DNA of 64,000 bases from the NCBI GenBank assembly GCA_963812335.1, contig CAWEUU010000005.1, forward strand, positions 186,001 to 250,000, written 5' to 3'. The position numbers and the translations under genes are program-made. Below are positions 45,457 to 54,771 of this stretch, piece by piece. The notes beneath the pieces are model-generated. The model had not been told where the DNA came from. It was given only the letters and a program-made list of their open reading frames with translations, and ran no database searches. Every line of letters starts with the position of its first letter. Position 1 is the first letter of the stretch. The stretch is from VRUE01 sp963812335 (lineage in GTDB: Bacteria > Actinomycetota > Thermoleophilia > Solirubrobacterales > 70-9).

Positions 45457-46209
45457 CTACGCCAACGCCGCCGCCGCGCGCTCCTTGGCCGCCTCGATCA
45501 GCGCCAGCACCTGCACCTCTTCGCCGGCCTTCAGCAGCTCGACCGGGTCGGGGTCGCCGTTGACGATCCCCTCGAAGAACTCCTTGCGGTCCTGGTAGGT
45601 CGGCAGCGTGCCCTTGGCCCAGCCGCGGGCGTCGTTGAGGATCACCGCCAGGCGCGCGTACTCCTCGCCGAACAGCTCGGAGATCTCGCGCTTCATCCGC
45701 TTCGCCAGCGCCGGCGAGGCGCCGGCGGTCGAGATCGCGATCGCCAGCGGGCCGGTGCGCACGATCGCCGGCAGGATGAAGTTGCAGAGCGGCGGCACGT
45801 CGACGATGTTGACCAGCATCGCCCGCTTCTCGGCGTTGTCGAAGACGCCGATGTTGACCTCGCTGTCGTCGGTGCAGGCGATCGCCATGAAGGCGCCGTC
45901 GAGGTCGTCCGGCCCGGCGTAGGGGCGCTTCTCCCACTCGATCGAGCCCTCTGCGGCGAGCGACTCGAGCTCGGGGTGGGCGACCGGCGCGATCAGGGTG
46001 ACGCCGGCGTCGCAGGCGAGCAGCCCCTCGACCTTCTCGAGGCCGATGTCGCCGCCGCCGACGACCAGGCAGCGCCGCCCCTTGAGCTTCAGGCAGGCGA
46101 TGTAGAAGGGGGTCTCGAGCATGTCGCGCACGCACGACTGGTCGCAGATCCCCTTGCGGAGCTGGCAGACGCACTCCTTGCCTGCATAGGCCTGGGCGGG
46201 CATGCCCAC
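45457..46209 (-). CDS. Precorrin-2 dehydrogenase / sirohydrochlorin ferrochelatase-type siroheme synthase
   Basis: The 250-residue product has the NAD-binding motif CLVVGGGDIGLEKVEGLL, IACTDDSEVNIGVFDNAEKR and the dimer/ferrochelatase part (PLCNFILPAIVRTGPLAIAI, STAGASPALAKRMKREI). This is the Met8/CysG-N family, which makes siroheme from precorrin-2. It would serve the sulfite reductase encoded at 55653. An unusual N-terminal stretch of about 40 residues carries four Cys (CVC, CDQSC). Start ATG 46209 or 46203. Confidence 0.9.
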   Translation of the reverse strand: MGMPAQAYAGKECVCQLRKGICDQSCVRDMLETPFYIACLKLKGRRCLVVGGGDIGLEKVEGLLACDAGVTLIAPVAHPELESLAAEGSIEWEKRPYAGPDDLDGAFMAIACTDDSEVNIGVFDNAEKRAMLVNIVDVPPLCNFILPAIVRTGPLAIAISTAGASPALAKRMKREISELFGEEYARLAVILNDARGWAKGTLPTYQDRKEFFEGIVNGDPDPVELLKAGEEVQVLALIEAAKERAAAALA

Positions 46210-46223
46210 AGGTTAATGATCGG

Positions 46224-46270
46224 TTCCGGTGCGCCTTATGTGCCTATAGCAAGCAAAAGGCGCACCGGAA
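46224..46270. terminator. Perfect 14-bp hairpin after the epimerase gene
   Basis: TTCCGGTGCGCCTT (46224-46237) pairs with 46257-46270 around a 19-base loop. It lies just past the epimerase stop on the minus strand and upstream of the siroheme gene, so termination or attenuation between the two is possible. No T-run follows. Confidence 0.55.
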
Positions 46271-46273
46271 GCC

Positions 46274-47206
46274 TCAGATCGCTTCGAGGGTAAGGCGCAA
46301 TCCCTCGGCGACGCCGGTCGTCGCCCGCCAGCCGAGCTCGCGCTCGGCCCGGCCCGCGTCGAGCGCGATCTGCTGGACCTCGCCGGCACGGGCCGGGGCG
46401 AGCTCCGGCTCGAAGCTCTCGCTGCCGTCGATCTCGGCCAAGCGCGCAGCCAGCTCGAGCACGTCGGTCTCGATCCCGGTGCCGATGTTGATCGGGCCGC
46501 TCGCCTCCGACTCGGCCGCAGCCAGGGCAGCGGCGACCACGTCGCCCACATATATGTAGTCGCGGGTCTGCCTGCCGTCGCCGAACACAGTCGGGCGCTC
46601 GCCGGCGCGCAGGCGGCCACAGAAGATCGCGATCACCCCCGCCTCGCCGAGCGGGTCCTGCCTCGGCCCGTAGACGTTGCCGAGCCGCAGGCTGACGCCG
46701 GAGACGCCGTAGAGCCGTTCGTAGAGCGCCAGGTAGCCCTCGGCGGCGAACTTGCTCTGGCCGTAGGCGGAGAACGGTTCGATCGGCGCGCTCTCGTCGA
46801 GCGGCAGCTCCTTGCCCGCCCCCTCGCCGTATATCGCGCCACCGGTCGAGACGAAGACGATCCGTCCCGAGCCCGCACCCCGCATCGCCTCCAGCAGGTT
46901 GGCGGTGCCGCCGACGTTGATCGCCGCGTCGAAGGCCGGGTCGGCGAGCGACTTGCGGACGTCGATCTGCGCCGCCAGGTGGAAGACGATCTCCGGCTCG
47001 ACCCGGGCCAGCAGCTCGGCCAGTGCGGCGCCATCGCGGATGTCGAGCTCGACCAGCTCGGCGCCGGCGGCGAGCGCCCCGTCGAGGTTCGAGCGCCGCC
47101 CGGTCGAGAGGTCGTCGACCACCGTCACCGCGTCGCCGCGCGCCAGCAGCGCGTCGACCAGATTCGACCCGATGAATCCCGCTCCGCCGGTGACCAAAGC
47201 CTTCAT
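46274..47206 (-). CDS. NAD-dependent sugar epimerase/dehydratase (GalE-like)
   Basis: The 310-residue extended SDR has VTGGAGFIGSNLVDALLARG, VVDDLSTGRRSNL, HLAAQIDVRKSL, the catalytic STGGAIYGE and Y-x3-K in AYGQSKFAAE, and NVYGPRQDP. It most resembles UDP-glucose 4-epimerase or related nucleotide-sugar enzymes. It is divergent from the topoisomerase gene. Confidence 0.9.
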   Translation of the reverse strand: MKALVTGGAGFIGSNLVDALLARGDAVTVVDDLSTGRRSNLDGALAAGAELVELDIRDGAALAELLARVEPEIVFHLAAQIDVRKSLADPAFDAAINVGGTANLLEAMRGAGSGRIVFVSTGGAIYGEGAGKELPLDESAPIEPFSAYGQSKFAAEGYLALYERLYGVSGVSLRLGNVYGPRQDPLGEAGVIAIFCGRLRAGERPTVFGDGRQTRDYIYVGDVVAAALAAAESEASGPINIGTGIETDVLELAARLAEIDGSESFEPELAPARAGEVQQIALDAGRAERELGWRATTGVAEGLRLTLEAI

Positions 47207-47225
47207 CAGCGCGGCGATCCTAATG

Positions 47226-47273
47226 CCGACGGGCCGAAAACGAGGAGCCGGAGTTGCGTTTTCGTCCCGTCGG
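47226..47273. repeat. 17-bp inverted repeat in a divergent region
   Basis: CCGACGGGcCGAAAACG (47226-47242) and CGTTTTCGtCCCGTCGG (47257-47273) are complementary at 16 of 17 positions, with a 14-base interior. It lies between the epimerase and topoisomerase starts, in the same kind of position as the repeats at 33913, 36895 and 61221. Confidence 0.7.
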
Positions 47274-47313
47274 GCGCCGCGGAGCTGCGAGCGCCTGCTA
47301 CCCTCGCCGCCCC

Positions 47314-49543
47314 ATGAGGCTGATAGTCACCGAGAAGAACAACAGCGCCAAGAAGATCGCCGACATCCTCGGTCGCAACGAGGCGAAGGCGGACAAAACC
47401 TACAAAGTCCCCTTCTACACCTGGACCGACGAGAACGGCGACGAGCAGATGACGATCGGCCTCAAGGGCCACGTGCTCGGCCCGGCCTTTCCCGAGGGCT
47501 ACTCGAACTGGCAGAAGACCGACCTGCACGACCTGATCGACGCGACGCTGATCAAGGAGCCGACCGACAAAAACGTCGTCAAAGCGATCCGCAAAATGGC
47601 CAAAGGGGCCGACGAGCTGGTGATCGCGACCGACTTCGACCGCGAGGGCGAGTTGATCGGGCTCGAGGCTCTGCAGGAGATGCTCGAAGCCAACCCGAAG
47701 CTCGGCTCGCGCGAGGACGCCGACAGCGGCGCCCTGCGGATCAAGCGCGCCCGCTACTCGGCGCTGACCAAGGAGGAGATCGAGCGCGCCTTCAACGAGC
47801 TCGACGAGCTCTCCTACCCGCTGGCCAACGCCGGCGCCGCCCGCCAGGACATCGATCTGCTCTGGGGGGCGACGCTGACCCGCGCGGTCTCGCTCGCCAG
47901 CCGCCGCTTCGGCTCGAACTTCCTCTCGGTCGGCCGCGTGCAGAGCCCCACCCTGGGCCTGATCGTCGAGCGCGAGATGGAACGCCGCGCCCACGTCGCC
48001 AAACCCTTCTGGGAACTGTTCGCCAAGTTCCAGCACCCGGATGGCAGCTTCGAGGCCCACCACGCGACCGACAAATTCTGGGAGAAGGCGGAGGCCGACA
48101 GCGCCCTCGCCGGCACCTCCGGTCCGGGCACGGTCAAGTCGGTCACGGCGCGCAAGAACACGCGCAGGCCGCCGACCCCCTACAACACGACCGCCTTCAG
48201 CACCGACGCCTCCAGCCGCCTCGGCATCACCCCGGCGAGCGCGATGCGGATCGCCGAGGACCTCTACATGGACGGCTTCATCTCCTACCCGCGCACCGAC
48301 AACACCGTCTACCCGCCCTCGCTGCCGGTGCGCGAGCTGGTCTCCTCGCTGGTCCGCGTGAAGGAGTTCTCCGCCGCCTCCGGCCTGCTCGACGGCGAGC
48401 TGAAGCCGACGCGGGGCAAAAAAGAGACGACCGACCACCCGCCGATCTACCCGACCCAGGCGATCCACCCGGGCGCCCTCGACGGCTCGAAGAAGCGCGT
48501 CTACGAACTGGTCGTGCGGCGCTTCCTCGCCACCTTCAGCCCGCCGATGATCACCGAGTCGACCCGCGCCGACATCGAGGCCGGCTCGGAGACCTACTTC
48601 GTCCGCGGCTCGGTCGTCGTCGACCCCGGATACGCCGGCATCTACACCTACGCCCGCTCCTCCGACGAGGAGATCCCCAAGCTGGAGGAGGGCCAGAGCC
48701 TGGAGCTCGACGGCGAGCCCTGGATGGTCGACAAGGAGACCCAGCCGCCCTCGCGGATCTCGCAGGCGAAACTGATCGAGATGATGGAGGAGCGCGGGCT
48801 GGGCACGAAAGCGACCCGCGCCGACATCATCCAGAAGCTCTTCGGCCGCGGCTACGTCTACGGCAATCCGCCGATCCCCTCGGAGACCGGGATCGCGCTC
48901 TACGAGGCGTTCAAGAACTACGTGCCGGCGATGGCGACGCCGGAGATGACCGCCCAGCTCGAGGCGGAGATGGACCGGATCGCCGGCGGCGAGATGAGCA
49001 AGGGCGACGTCGTCGGCGAGAGCCGCGACCTGCTGCACAAGACCTGGACCGAGATCGACGGGAGTCGCGAGGATCTGGCGAAAGTGATCTGGAAAGGGAT
49101 GGACGAGGACCGCATCCTCGGGCCGTGCAAGGTCTGCGAAGAGGCGGGCCGCAAGAAGGAGGACGGCTCGCCCCACATGCTACGCATCATCCGGGCGAAA
49201 AAATCGGGCAAACGCTTCGTCGGCTGCAGCGGCTGGAGTGCTCGACGACCCCGAGTCGTGCGACCAGACCTTCCCGCTGCCGCAGCGCGGCGACGTCTTC
49301 AAGCTCGAAGACCGCTGCTCGGTCTGCGGCGAGACGCCGCGGCTCAAAGTCGTCCCCTTCCGCGGCCGCCCCTGGAACCTCTGCCTCAACGACGACTGCG
49401 AGTCGATGCAGGAGATGAAGAAACGCCGGGCCGAACGCGAAGCTGCGAAAAAAGCCAAGGCCGAGATGGCCAAGAAGGCTCCGCCCGACAAATCCTCTAC
49501 TGCGACCCGCAAGAAGAAACGGGCGAAAACCGCGGTCAAATGA
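47314..49543 (+). CDS. topA: Archaeal-type DNA topoisomerase I, one frameshift near the 3' end
   Basis: The enzyme starts at ATG 47314. It has the Toprim domain (IVTEKNNSAKKIADILGR, ATDFDREGELIGLEAL), IDLLWGATLTRAVSLASRRF, the active-site Tyr in DGFISYPRTDNTVYP, RGLGTKATRADIIQKLFGRG, and zinc-ribbon-like C-terminal Cys clusters (CKVCEE, CSVCGETP, CLNDDC). It relaxes supercoils by single-strand passage. The organisation follows the archaeal rather than the usual bacterial TopA. One extra base near 49239 moves the frame; the rest, DDPESCDQTFPLPQRGDVF to KKKRAKTAVK, is in the next frame and ends at 49543. Confidence 0.9.
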
Positions 49544-49552
49544 CGTGACCCA

Positions 49553-49660
49553 GGCGTCGCCAGGCAAGGAACTCGCGCTGGGGCGCTCGCACCCCGCCTT
49601 CGGCGGGGGTCGCCCGAATAGCAGCGCTATTTGGGCGACTGAGGACGCCGCATGGCGACG
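49553..49660. terminator. Hairpin cluster downstream of topA
   Basis: A 12-bp stem with one G-T pair (CGCCCGAATAGC at 49611-49622 with 49626-49637) and a GC-rich stem (ACCCCGCC at 49591-49598 with 49602-49610, one bulge) lie inside weaker outer arms (CGTCGCCA at 49555 and TGGCGACG at 49653). They probably end topA transcription. The outer right arm covers an ATG at 49652. Confidence 0.55.
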
Positions 49661-49678
49661 ATCTGGGGTCGTCGTTTG

Positions 49679-50269
49679 ATGTTCGTCTCTCTGGAGGGAG
49701 TCGACGGGTCAGGCAAGAGCACGCAGGCGAGGCTGCTCGCAGAGGCGCTGGGCGCGGAGACGACGCTGATTCGGGAGCCTGGCGGGACCGACGCGGCGGA
49801 GCGGATCCGCGGGCTGCTCGCCGACCCGGGCCTGGAGATCGACCCCTTCGCCGAGCTGCATCTTTTCTCGGCCGCGCGTGCCGACCTGCTGGCGCGGGTC
49901 GTGCGGCCGGCGCTCGAGGGCGGCGGCACGGTCGTCGCCGATCGCTTCGCCGACTCAAGCGTCGCCTACCAGGGCGGCGCCCGCGGGCTCGGAACCAGCC
50001 ACGTGCTCTCGCTGGTCGACCAGGCGATCGACGGGCTCTGGCCGGACCTGACGATCTACCTGCGGATCGACCCCGAGGCGGGCCTGGCGCGGGCCGGGGG
50101 CGAGGACCGTTTCGAGGCCGAGGGACTGGAGCTGCAGCGGGCGGTGGCCGAGGCGTATGACGAGATAGCGGTCATCGCCTCGGACCGGGTTGTGGTGGTC
50201 GAGGCCGAGGGGAGCGTCGAGGAGGTTCATGCGCGGGTGATGGACGCGATTAGGGACAGAAGCTTGTGA
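49679..50269 (+). CDS. tmk: Thymidylate kinase
   Basis: The 196-residue P-loop kinase (FVSLEGVDGSGKSTQARLLA) phosphorylates dTMP to dTDP. Seen: the DRX motif VVADRFADSSVAYQGGARGL and TLIREPGGTDAAERIR. The LID segment near AGGEDRFEAEGLELQRAV is present. ATG 49679 is preferred because the chain starts right at the P-loop strand; ATG 49652 would add nine residues and lies in the hairpin arm. It precedes holB, a common pairing. Confidence 0.95.
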   Translation: MFVSLEGVDGSGKSTQARLLAEALGAETTLIREPGGTDAAERIRGLLADPGLEIDPFAELHLFSAARADLLARVVRPALEGGGTVVADRFADSSVAYQGGARGLGTSHVLSLVDQAIDGLWPDLTIYLRIDPEAGLARAGGEDRFEAEGLELQRAVAEAYDEIAVIASDRVVVVEAEGSVEEVHARVMDAIRDRSL

Positions 50270-50348
50270 CCGCGGGTCCACGCGGGAGAGGCGAGGTTCG
50301 CGTTCGCTGTTTGTCTCGCCCAGCGCAACAAAAGGCGGACGCGCTTCG

Positions 50349-51491
50349 ATGACGGCGGCGATCGAGGACAGCACGGCCCACCAACCCCGGGCACAGATGG
50401 CGTTGGACGCCGCGCTGAAGTCTGGGCCGTCGCATGCCTATCTGTTTCGAGGCCCGCGGGGCGCCGGCAAGCGCGAGATGGCGCGGTGGTTTGCCGCGGA
50501 GGTCCTGGCGGGAGCTGCTGAGGATTCCGAGGATGTGCGGCGCAGGGCGTTGATGGACCCCTCGCCGCATCCCGACCTGGTCTGGCTGGCGCCGAAGGGG
50601 GCGCAGCACATGGTCGAGGAGGTGCGGGAGCGGGTTATTCGGGCGTCTGCGTACCGGCCCTATGAAGGGGGCAAGCGGGTGTTCGTGATCGAGGCGGCGG
50701 AGGCGATGCGGGACGAGAGCCAGAACGCGTTGCTGAAGACGCTCGAGGAGCCGCCCGGGTTCGTCCACCTGATCCTGCTCAGCTCCGAGCCCTCGGCGCT
50801 ACTGGAGACGATCGCCTCGCGCTGCCAGCCGGTCGACTTCGCGCCGCTGCCGCCCGAGGCGGTGGAAGCGTCGCTGAGAGAGAGCGGCGGTGGGGGCGAG
50901 GGGGACGAGATCGCCGCTGCCGCGCGGCTCTCGGCCGGCGACCTCGAGCTGGCCCGACTGCTGCTGACCGAGCAGGGACGAAAGTTGCGCGGCGAGGTCG
51001 AGGGTTTCGCCACGGCCGTCCTCAGCGACGGCGACGCAGCGCCTTCCTGGCGGGCGATGCTGAAGACCGCGGAGGAGGCGGGCGAGGAGGCTGAGTCGGT
51101 CGCCCGCGAGGCGCTGGAGAGCGAAAAGGAGGCCGGGATGAAGCGCTCGGCCCGCGATATCGGCGACGCCGCCAAACGCGCCGGCCGCCGCCGCCGCACC
51201 GAGTTGCTCGACCTCGGTCTGCGCCTGCTCGCGGCATGGTTCCGTGACCTCACCGCCGTCGCCTCCGGCGCCGCCGACCTCGCCTACAACACCGATCGCC
51301 TCGACCTGTTGCGCCCGCAGGCCGACGGCATCGACCCGTCCGCCGCCCGCCGCGCGGTCGAGCTGGTCGAGGACACCCGCCGCCGCCTCGACCTCAATGT
51401 CTCCGAGGAGCTAGCCCTGGAGGCTTTGCAATTCAGACTTGGGCGGACGGTCTCAGACGCCCTTATTCGGCGTCCTCAGTCGTCGAAATAG
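50349..51491 (+). CDS. holB: DNA polymerase III delta-prime subunit
   Basis: The 380-residue AAA+ clamp-loader subunit shows SHAYLFRGPRGAGKREMARW, RASAYRPYEGGKRVFVIEAA, EAMRDESQNALLKTLEEPPG and SRCQPVDF (SRC motif). It helps load the beta clamp. The usual zinc-binding Cys of DnaX is absent, favouring delta-prime. The 3' end overlaps the convergent DUF2304 gene by 29 bases. Confidence 0.92.
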   Translation: MTAAIEDSTAHQPRAQMALDAALKSGPSHAYLFRGPRGAGKREMARWFAAEVLAGAAEDSEDVRRRALMDPSPHPDLVWLAPKGAQHMVEEVRERVIRASAYRPYEGGKRVFVIEAAEAMRDESQNALLKTLEEPPGFVHLILLSSEPSALLETIASRCQPVDFAPLPPEAVEASLRESGGGGEGDEIAAAARLSAGDLELARLLLTEQGRKLRGEVEGFATAVLSDGDAAPSWRAMLKTAEEAGEEAESVAREALESEKEAGMKRSARDIGDAAKRAGRRRRTELLDLGLRLLAAWFRDLTAVASGAADLAYNTDRLDLLRPQADGIDPSAARRAVELVEDTRRRLDLNVSEELALEALQFRLGRTVSDALIRRPQSSK

Positions 51492-51927
51492 CGCTGCCAT
51501 TCCCACTCCCTGCATCCTTGTCTGACGACGTTTGAGCCCCGTCTTGGCGCGTTCCCTCCAGCGCTCGCTCCTGGGCCAGCCTCGTTATCTGGGCGGCCTG
51601 GCGGGACATGATCACACTGAAGTTGAGCGTCAGGCCGAGCAGCAGCAGGAGGATGATCGAGAAGAGGGCGACGTTGGTGTCGCGCACCCCCATCAGATCG
51701 GCGACCGCGGTCAGCAGGCCGGGGAAGACTGCGCCGGCGAGCATGCCGAGGCCGGCGACGAACCAGACGACGCTGAAGCGCTCCTGCAGGCTGTCGCGGC
51801 GGATCAGCTCGAGGATCAGCGCCATGAAGGCGATCGCGATGATCGCGGCGAGGATCCGCGTCTGCGAGGTCAGGTGGACGGTCGGCTCTTCGGCCGCCGC
51901 CGCTGCGTTCAGCAGCGCGGCGCTCAT
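51463..51927 (-). CDS. DUF2304 membrane protein
   Basis: The 154-residue product has three hydrophobic helices (ILAAIIAIAFMALILELI, FSVVWFVAGLGMLAGAVFPG, LFSIILLLLLGLTLNFSVIM), with RRDSLQERFSVVWF typical of DUF2304. It is encoded directly behind a family 2 glycosyltransferase with a 4-base overlap, a pairing often seen and suggesting a helper role in polyprenyl-linked sugar transfer. The C-terminal tail is polar. Confidence 0.85.
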   Translation of the reverse strand: MSAALLNAAAAAEEPTVHLTSQTRILAAIIAIAFMALILELIRRDSLQERFSVVWFVAGLGMLAGAVFPGLLTAVADLMGVRDTNVALFSIILLLLLGLTLNFSVIMSRQAAQITRLAQERALEGTRQDGAQTSSDKDAGSGNGSAISTTEDAE

Positions 51928-52661
51928 CGCTCCGTCCTCGGGCGGAACTGGCCGACCAGCAGCACGATCATCCCCTTGAAGATGAAGAAGGCCGAGCGCA
52001 CGGGCGTGAGAAAGGAGGAGCCGCCGACCCGCTCCAGCATCCGCACCGGCACCTCCTCGACCCTCAGCCCCTCGCGCACGGCAAGCTGCAGCGACTCGAT
52101 CTCGGCGAAGTCGGGTGAGTAGTTCTCGCTGAACAGCTCCATCACACGGCGGTTGGCGGCGCGCATGCCGCTGGTCGTGTCGGTGAAGCGCTGCCGCGTA
52201 GCCAGGGTGAGGAAAAAGCGGAAGACGCTGGTGCCGATCCGCCGCGAGAGGGTCGGCTGGTAATCCTCGCCGGCGATCGTCTCGGCGTCGTGCTCGCCGT
52301 CGCCCGCCTCGCGGTAGCGCGAGCCGAGCACGAGGTCGGCGCGATCGGCGCGCACCTCCTCAAGCAGGCGCGCGACCTCGGCCGGCGGGTGTTGGCCGTC
52401 GGCGTCGAGGTGGGCGCAGAAGTCGTAGCCGCCGCGCAGCGCGTAGAGGTAGCCGGTCTGCAGCGCCGCGCCGAGGCCCTGGTTGAAGGGCAGCGAGGCG
52501 ACCGTCGCGCCGGCCTCGGCGGCCCGCGCTGCGGTCGCATCGGTTGAGCCGTCGTTGACGACGAGCACGTCGGCGTCGGGCAGGCGCTCGCGCACCCCGG
52601 CGATCACGCCGGCGACGGCGTCGGCCTCGTTCCAGGCGGGGATGAAGACCAGCGTTCTCAT
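51924..52661 (-). CDS. Family 2 glycosyltransferase (dolichol-phosphate mannosyltransferase-like)
   Basis: The 245-residue GT-A enzyme shows VFIPAWNEADAVAGVIAGVR, VLVVNDGSTDATAARA, FNQGLGAALQTGYLYALRGG and the DXD-type HLDADGQHPPAE. The C-terminal hydrophobic segment (FFIFKGMIVLLVG) may attach it to the membrane. It would build polyprenyl-phosphate sugars. The start lies 35 bases from the divergent histidine kinase gene. Confidence 0.92.
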   Translation of the reverse strand: MRTLVFIPAWNEADAVAGVIAGVRERLPDADVLVVNDGSTDATAARAAEAGATVASLPFNQGLGAALQTGYLYALRGGYDFCAHLDADGQHPPAEVARLLEEVRADRADLVLGSRYREAGDGEHDAETIAGEDYQPTLSRRIGTSVFRFFLTLATRQRFTDTTSGMRAANRRVMELFSENYSPDFAEIESLQLAVREGLRVEEVPVRMLERVGGSSFLTPVRSAFFIFKGMIVLLVGQFRPRTER

Positions 52662-52696
52662 TGCGGCGATTCTCCCATGCCGTCATTCTGTTGCCG

Positions 52697-53998
52697 ATGA
52701 GACGAATCGGGATCAGGCTCTGGCTGGTCGGTGCCTTCGCCGCGGTCACCCTGCTCACCGCCGGCGTCGTCTACCTGTTTGGCGACCGGCCGCGTGCCGT
52801 GCTCGGCGCGATCGCGCTCGGCATCCTCTCCGGCTTCCTGATCGCGCTCGGCATCTCGCGCCGAGTGCGCCGCCTCTCGCGCGGTGCCGGCGAGCTCGCC
52901 GCGGGCGCCTTCGACACCCATCTCGACGTCGGCGGCCGCGACGAGATCGGCGACCTGGCGCGGGCGCTGGAATCGATGCGCGCCTCACTGAAGGAGAGCT
53001 TCGGCGTGCTCACCGCCGACCGCAACAAGCTGAAAGCGATCTTCGACGGCCTCACCGACGCCGTCATCGTCGTCGACGAGGACGGCGGCCTGCGTTTCTC
53101 CAACAGGGCCGCGGCGAAATTGCTCGACCCACTCGGCCAGCCGCCAGAGTCGATCCGGCCGCACCTGCGGCGCGCCCACGACCTCGGCTTCGCCGCCCAC
53201 CCGGCGCTGCGGATCGGCGACCGTGCCTACGCGATGAGCGCCCGGGCGCTGCCCAAAGAGCGCGCCGTGCTCGTCGTCGCCCGCGACCGCACCGATGAGA
53301 TGCGCCGCGAGCTCGCCGAAGCCGACTTCATCTCCAACGCGGCGCACGAGCTGCGCAACCCGCTGGCGGGCATCTCGAGCGCGATCGAGGTGCTTCAGGA
53401 GGGCGCCAAGGACGACCCACAGGCGCTCAACCACTTCCTCGGCCGGCTCGCCGAGGACGCCGAGCGGATGAACCGGCTGACGCGCTCGCTTCTGACCCTG
53501 GCCCGGGTCGAGTCGCTGGGCGGCGGCGAGACCGAGGACGTCGACATCGGCGGCGCGATCCGCGACACGGTCGAAGCGGCCGAGGCGCCCGACCACATCG
53601 AGCTGGCGACCGAGGTCGAGCCGGAGTTGGCCGCCGTCGGCGACCCGACCCTGCTGCGCCAGGTGATGGTCGGCCTGCTCACCAACGCCTTCAAGCACAC
53701 GCCGCTGCCCGGGCGCGTTACCGTTCGCGGCCGCCGCGACGGCGAGAAGGAGGTGGTGCTGGAGGTGATTGACACGGGACCGGGCATTCCAGAGGCGGAG
53801 ATCGAGCGCGTCTTCGAGCGCTTCTACCGCCGCGACGAGTCGCGCAAGCAGGAGGGCTTCGGGCTCGGCCTGGCGATCGCGCGGCGCATGGTCAGCGTGA
53901 TGGGCGGTGAGATCGGCGCGTCCTCGGTCGAGGGCGAGGGAAGCACCTTCTGGGTCCGCCTGCCGGTCGCGCAGCCGAGCAGGACTCCGGTCGCATGA
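52697..53998 (+). CDS. Sensor histidine kinase
   Basis: The product of about 433 residues has two transmembrane helices near the N-terminus (about 6-50), a HAMP segment (RRVRRLSRGAGELAAGAFDT), a PAS-like domain (about 115-200), the H-box SNAAHELRNPLAGISSAI and the ATPase boxes (LLTNAFKHTPLPGR, IDTGPGIPEAEI, GFGLGLAIARRM). It has almost no extracytoplasmic loop, so the signal is probably sensed in the membrane or cytoplasm. It pairs with the OmpR-type regulator encoded 34 bases later. Confidence 0.93.
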   Translation: MRRIGIRLWLVGAFAAVTLLTAGVVYLFGDRPRAVLGAIALGILSGFLIALGISRRVRRLSRGAGELAAGAFDTHLDVGGRDEIGDLARALESMRASLKESFGVLTADRNKLKAIFDGLTDAVIVVDEDGGLRFSNRAAAKLLDPLGQPPESIRPHLRRAHDLGFAAHPALRIGDRAYAMSARALPKERAVLVVARDRTDEMRRELAEADFISNAAHELRNPLAGISSAIEVLQEGAKDDPQALNHFLGRLAEDAERMNRLTRSLLTLARVESLGGGETEDVDIGGAIRDTVEAAEAPDHIELATEVEPELAAVGDPTLLRQVMVGLLTNAFKHTPLPGRVTVRGRRDGEKEVVLEVIDTGPGIPEAEIERVFERFYRRDESRKQEGFGLGLAIARRMVSVMGGEIGASSVEGEGSTFWVRLPVAQPSRTPVA

Positions 53999-54032
53999 AC
54001 CGCCCCTGTCCACACATATGGGGGCCGGGACG

Positions 54033-54740
54033 ATGAGCAGCGGGCGGATACTCGTCGCCGACGACGAGCCCTCGGTGCGCGACTCGGTCGGCTACGCGCT
54101 CGCCCAGGACGGCTTCGAGGTGACCTCGGCGGCCGATGGCGACGAGGCCGCCGAGCGGGTCGGCGACGGCATCCCCTACGACCTGTTGATCCTCGACATC
54201 ATGATGCCGGGGCCGAGCGGGCTCGACATCTGCCGCGAGGTGCGCTCGCGCAGCGCCGTGCCGATCATCCTGCTGACCGCCAAGGACGCCGAGGTCGACA
54301 AGGTCGTCGGCCTCGAGGTCGGCGCTGACGACTACGTGACCAAGCCCTTCTCGGTGCGTGAGCTGCTCGGCCGCGTGCGCGCCCAGCTGCGCCGCCGCGA
54401 ACTGGATCGCGCGCCGCTCTCCCAGGCGGTCAAGGTCGAGGCCGGGCCGGTCACGATCGACCTCGTCCGCCACGTCGCCACCGTGCGCGGCGAGCCGGTC
54501 AACCTGACCCGCTCGGAGTTCCAGCTGCTGCGCCTGCTCGTCGGCCGCGCCGGCGAGGTCTTCCCCCGCCGCCAGATCATGGAGGAACTCTGGCAGACCG
54601 AGTTCGACGGCGACGAGCGCGCCTGCGACGTCCACATCTCCAACCTGCGCCAGAAGGTCGAGCGCGACCCCCAGGACCCCGAGCTGATCGTCACCGTGCG
54701 CGGGATCGGCTACAAGTTCGAAGGCAACGGCGCCGCGTAG
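54033..54740 (+). CDS. OmpR/PhoB-type response regulator
   Basis: The 235-residue protein has a receiver with D10/D11, phospho-acceptor D55 (LLILDIMMPG), K104 (DDYVTKPF) and a winged-helix DNA-binding domain (LTRSEFQLLRLLVGRAGEVF, ACDVHISNLRQKVERD, TVRGIGYKF). It is the partner of the upstream kinase. ATG 54018 would add five residues. Confidence 0.95.
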   Translation: MSSGRILVADDEPSVRDSVGYALAQDGFEVTSAADGDEAAERVGDGIPYDLLILDIMMPGPSGLDICREVRSRSAVPIILLTAKDAEVDKVVGLEVGADDYVTKPFSVRELLGRVRAQLRRRELDRAPLSQAVKVEAGPVTIDLVRHVATVRGEPVNLTRSEFQLLRLLVGRAGEVFPRRQIMEELWQTEFDGDERACDVHISNLRQKVERDPQDPELIVTVRGIGYKFEGNGAA

Positions 54741-54771
54741 AAGGCCGGCCGAGGGTGAGTAGGCTTGACCC

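Noticed and set aside
49652..49678. ATG 49652 as tmk start
   Set aside because: It lies in the arm of the topA-tmk hairpin and adds nine residues before the first strand; ATG 49679 fits the family length better.
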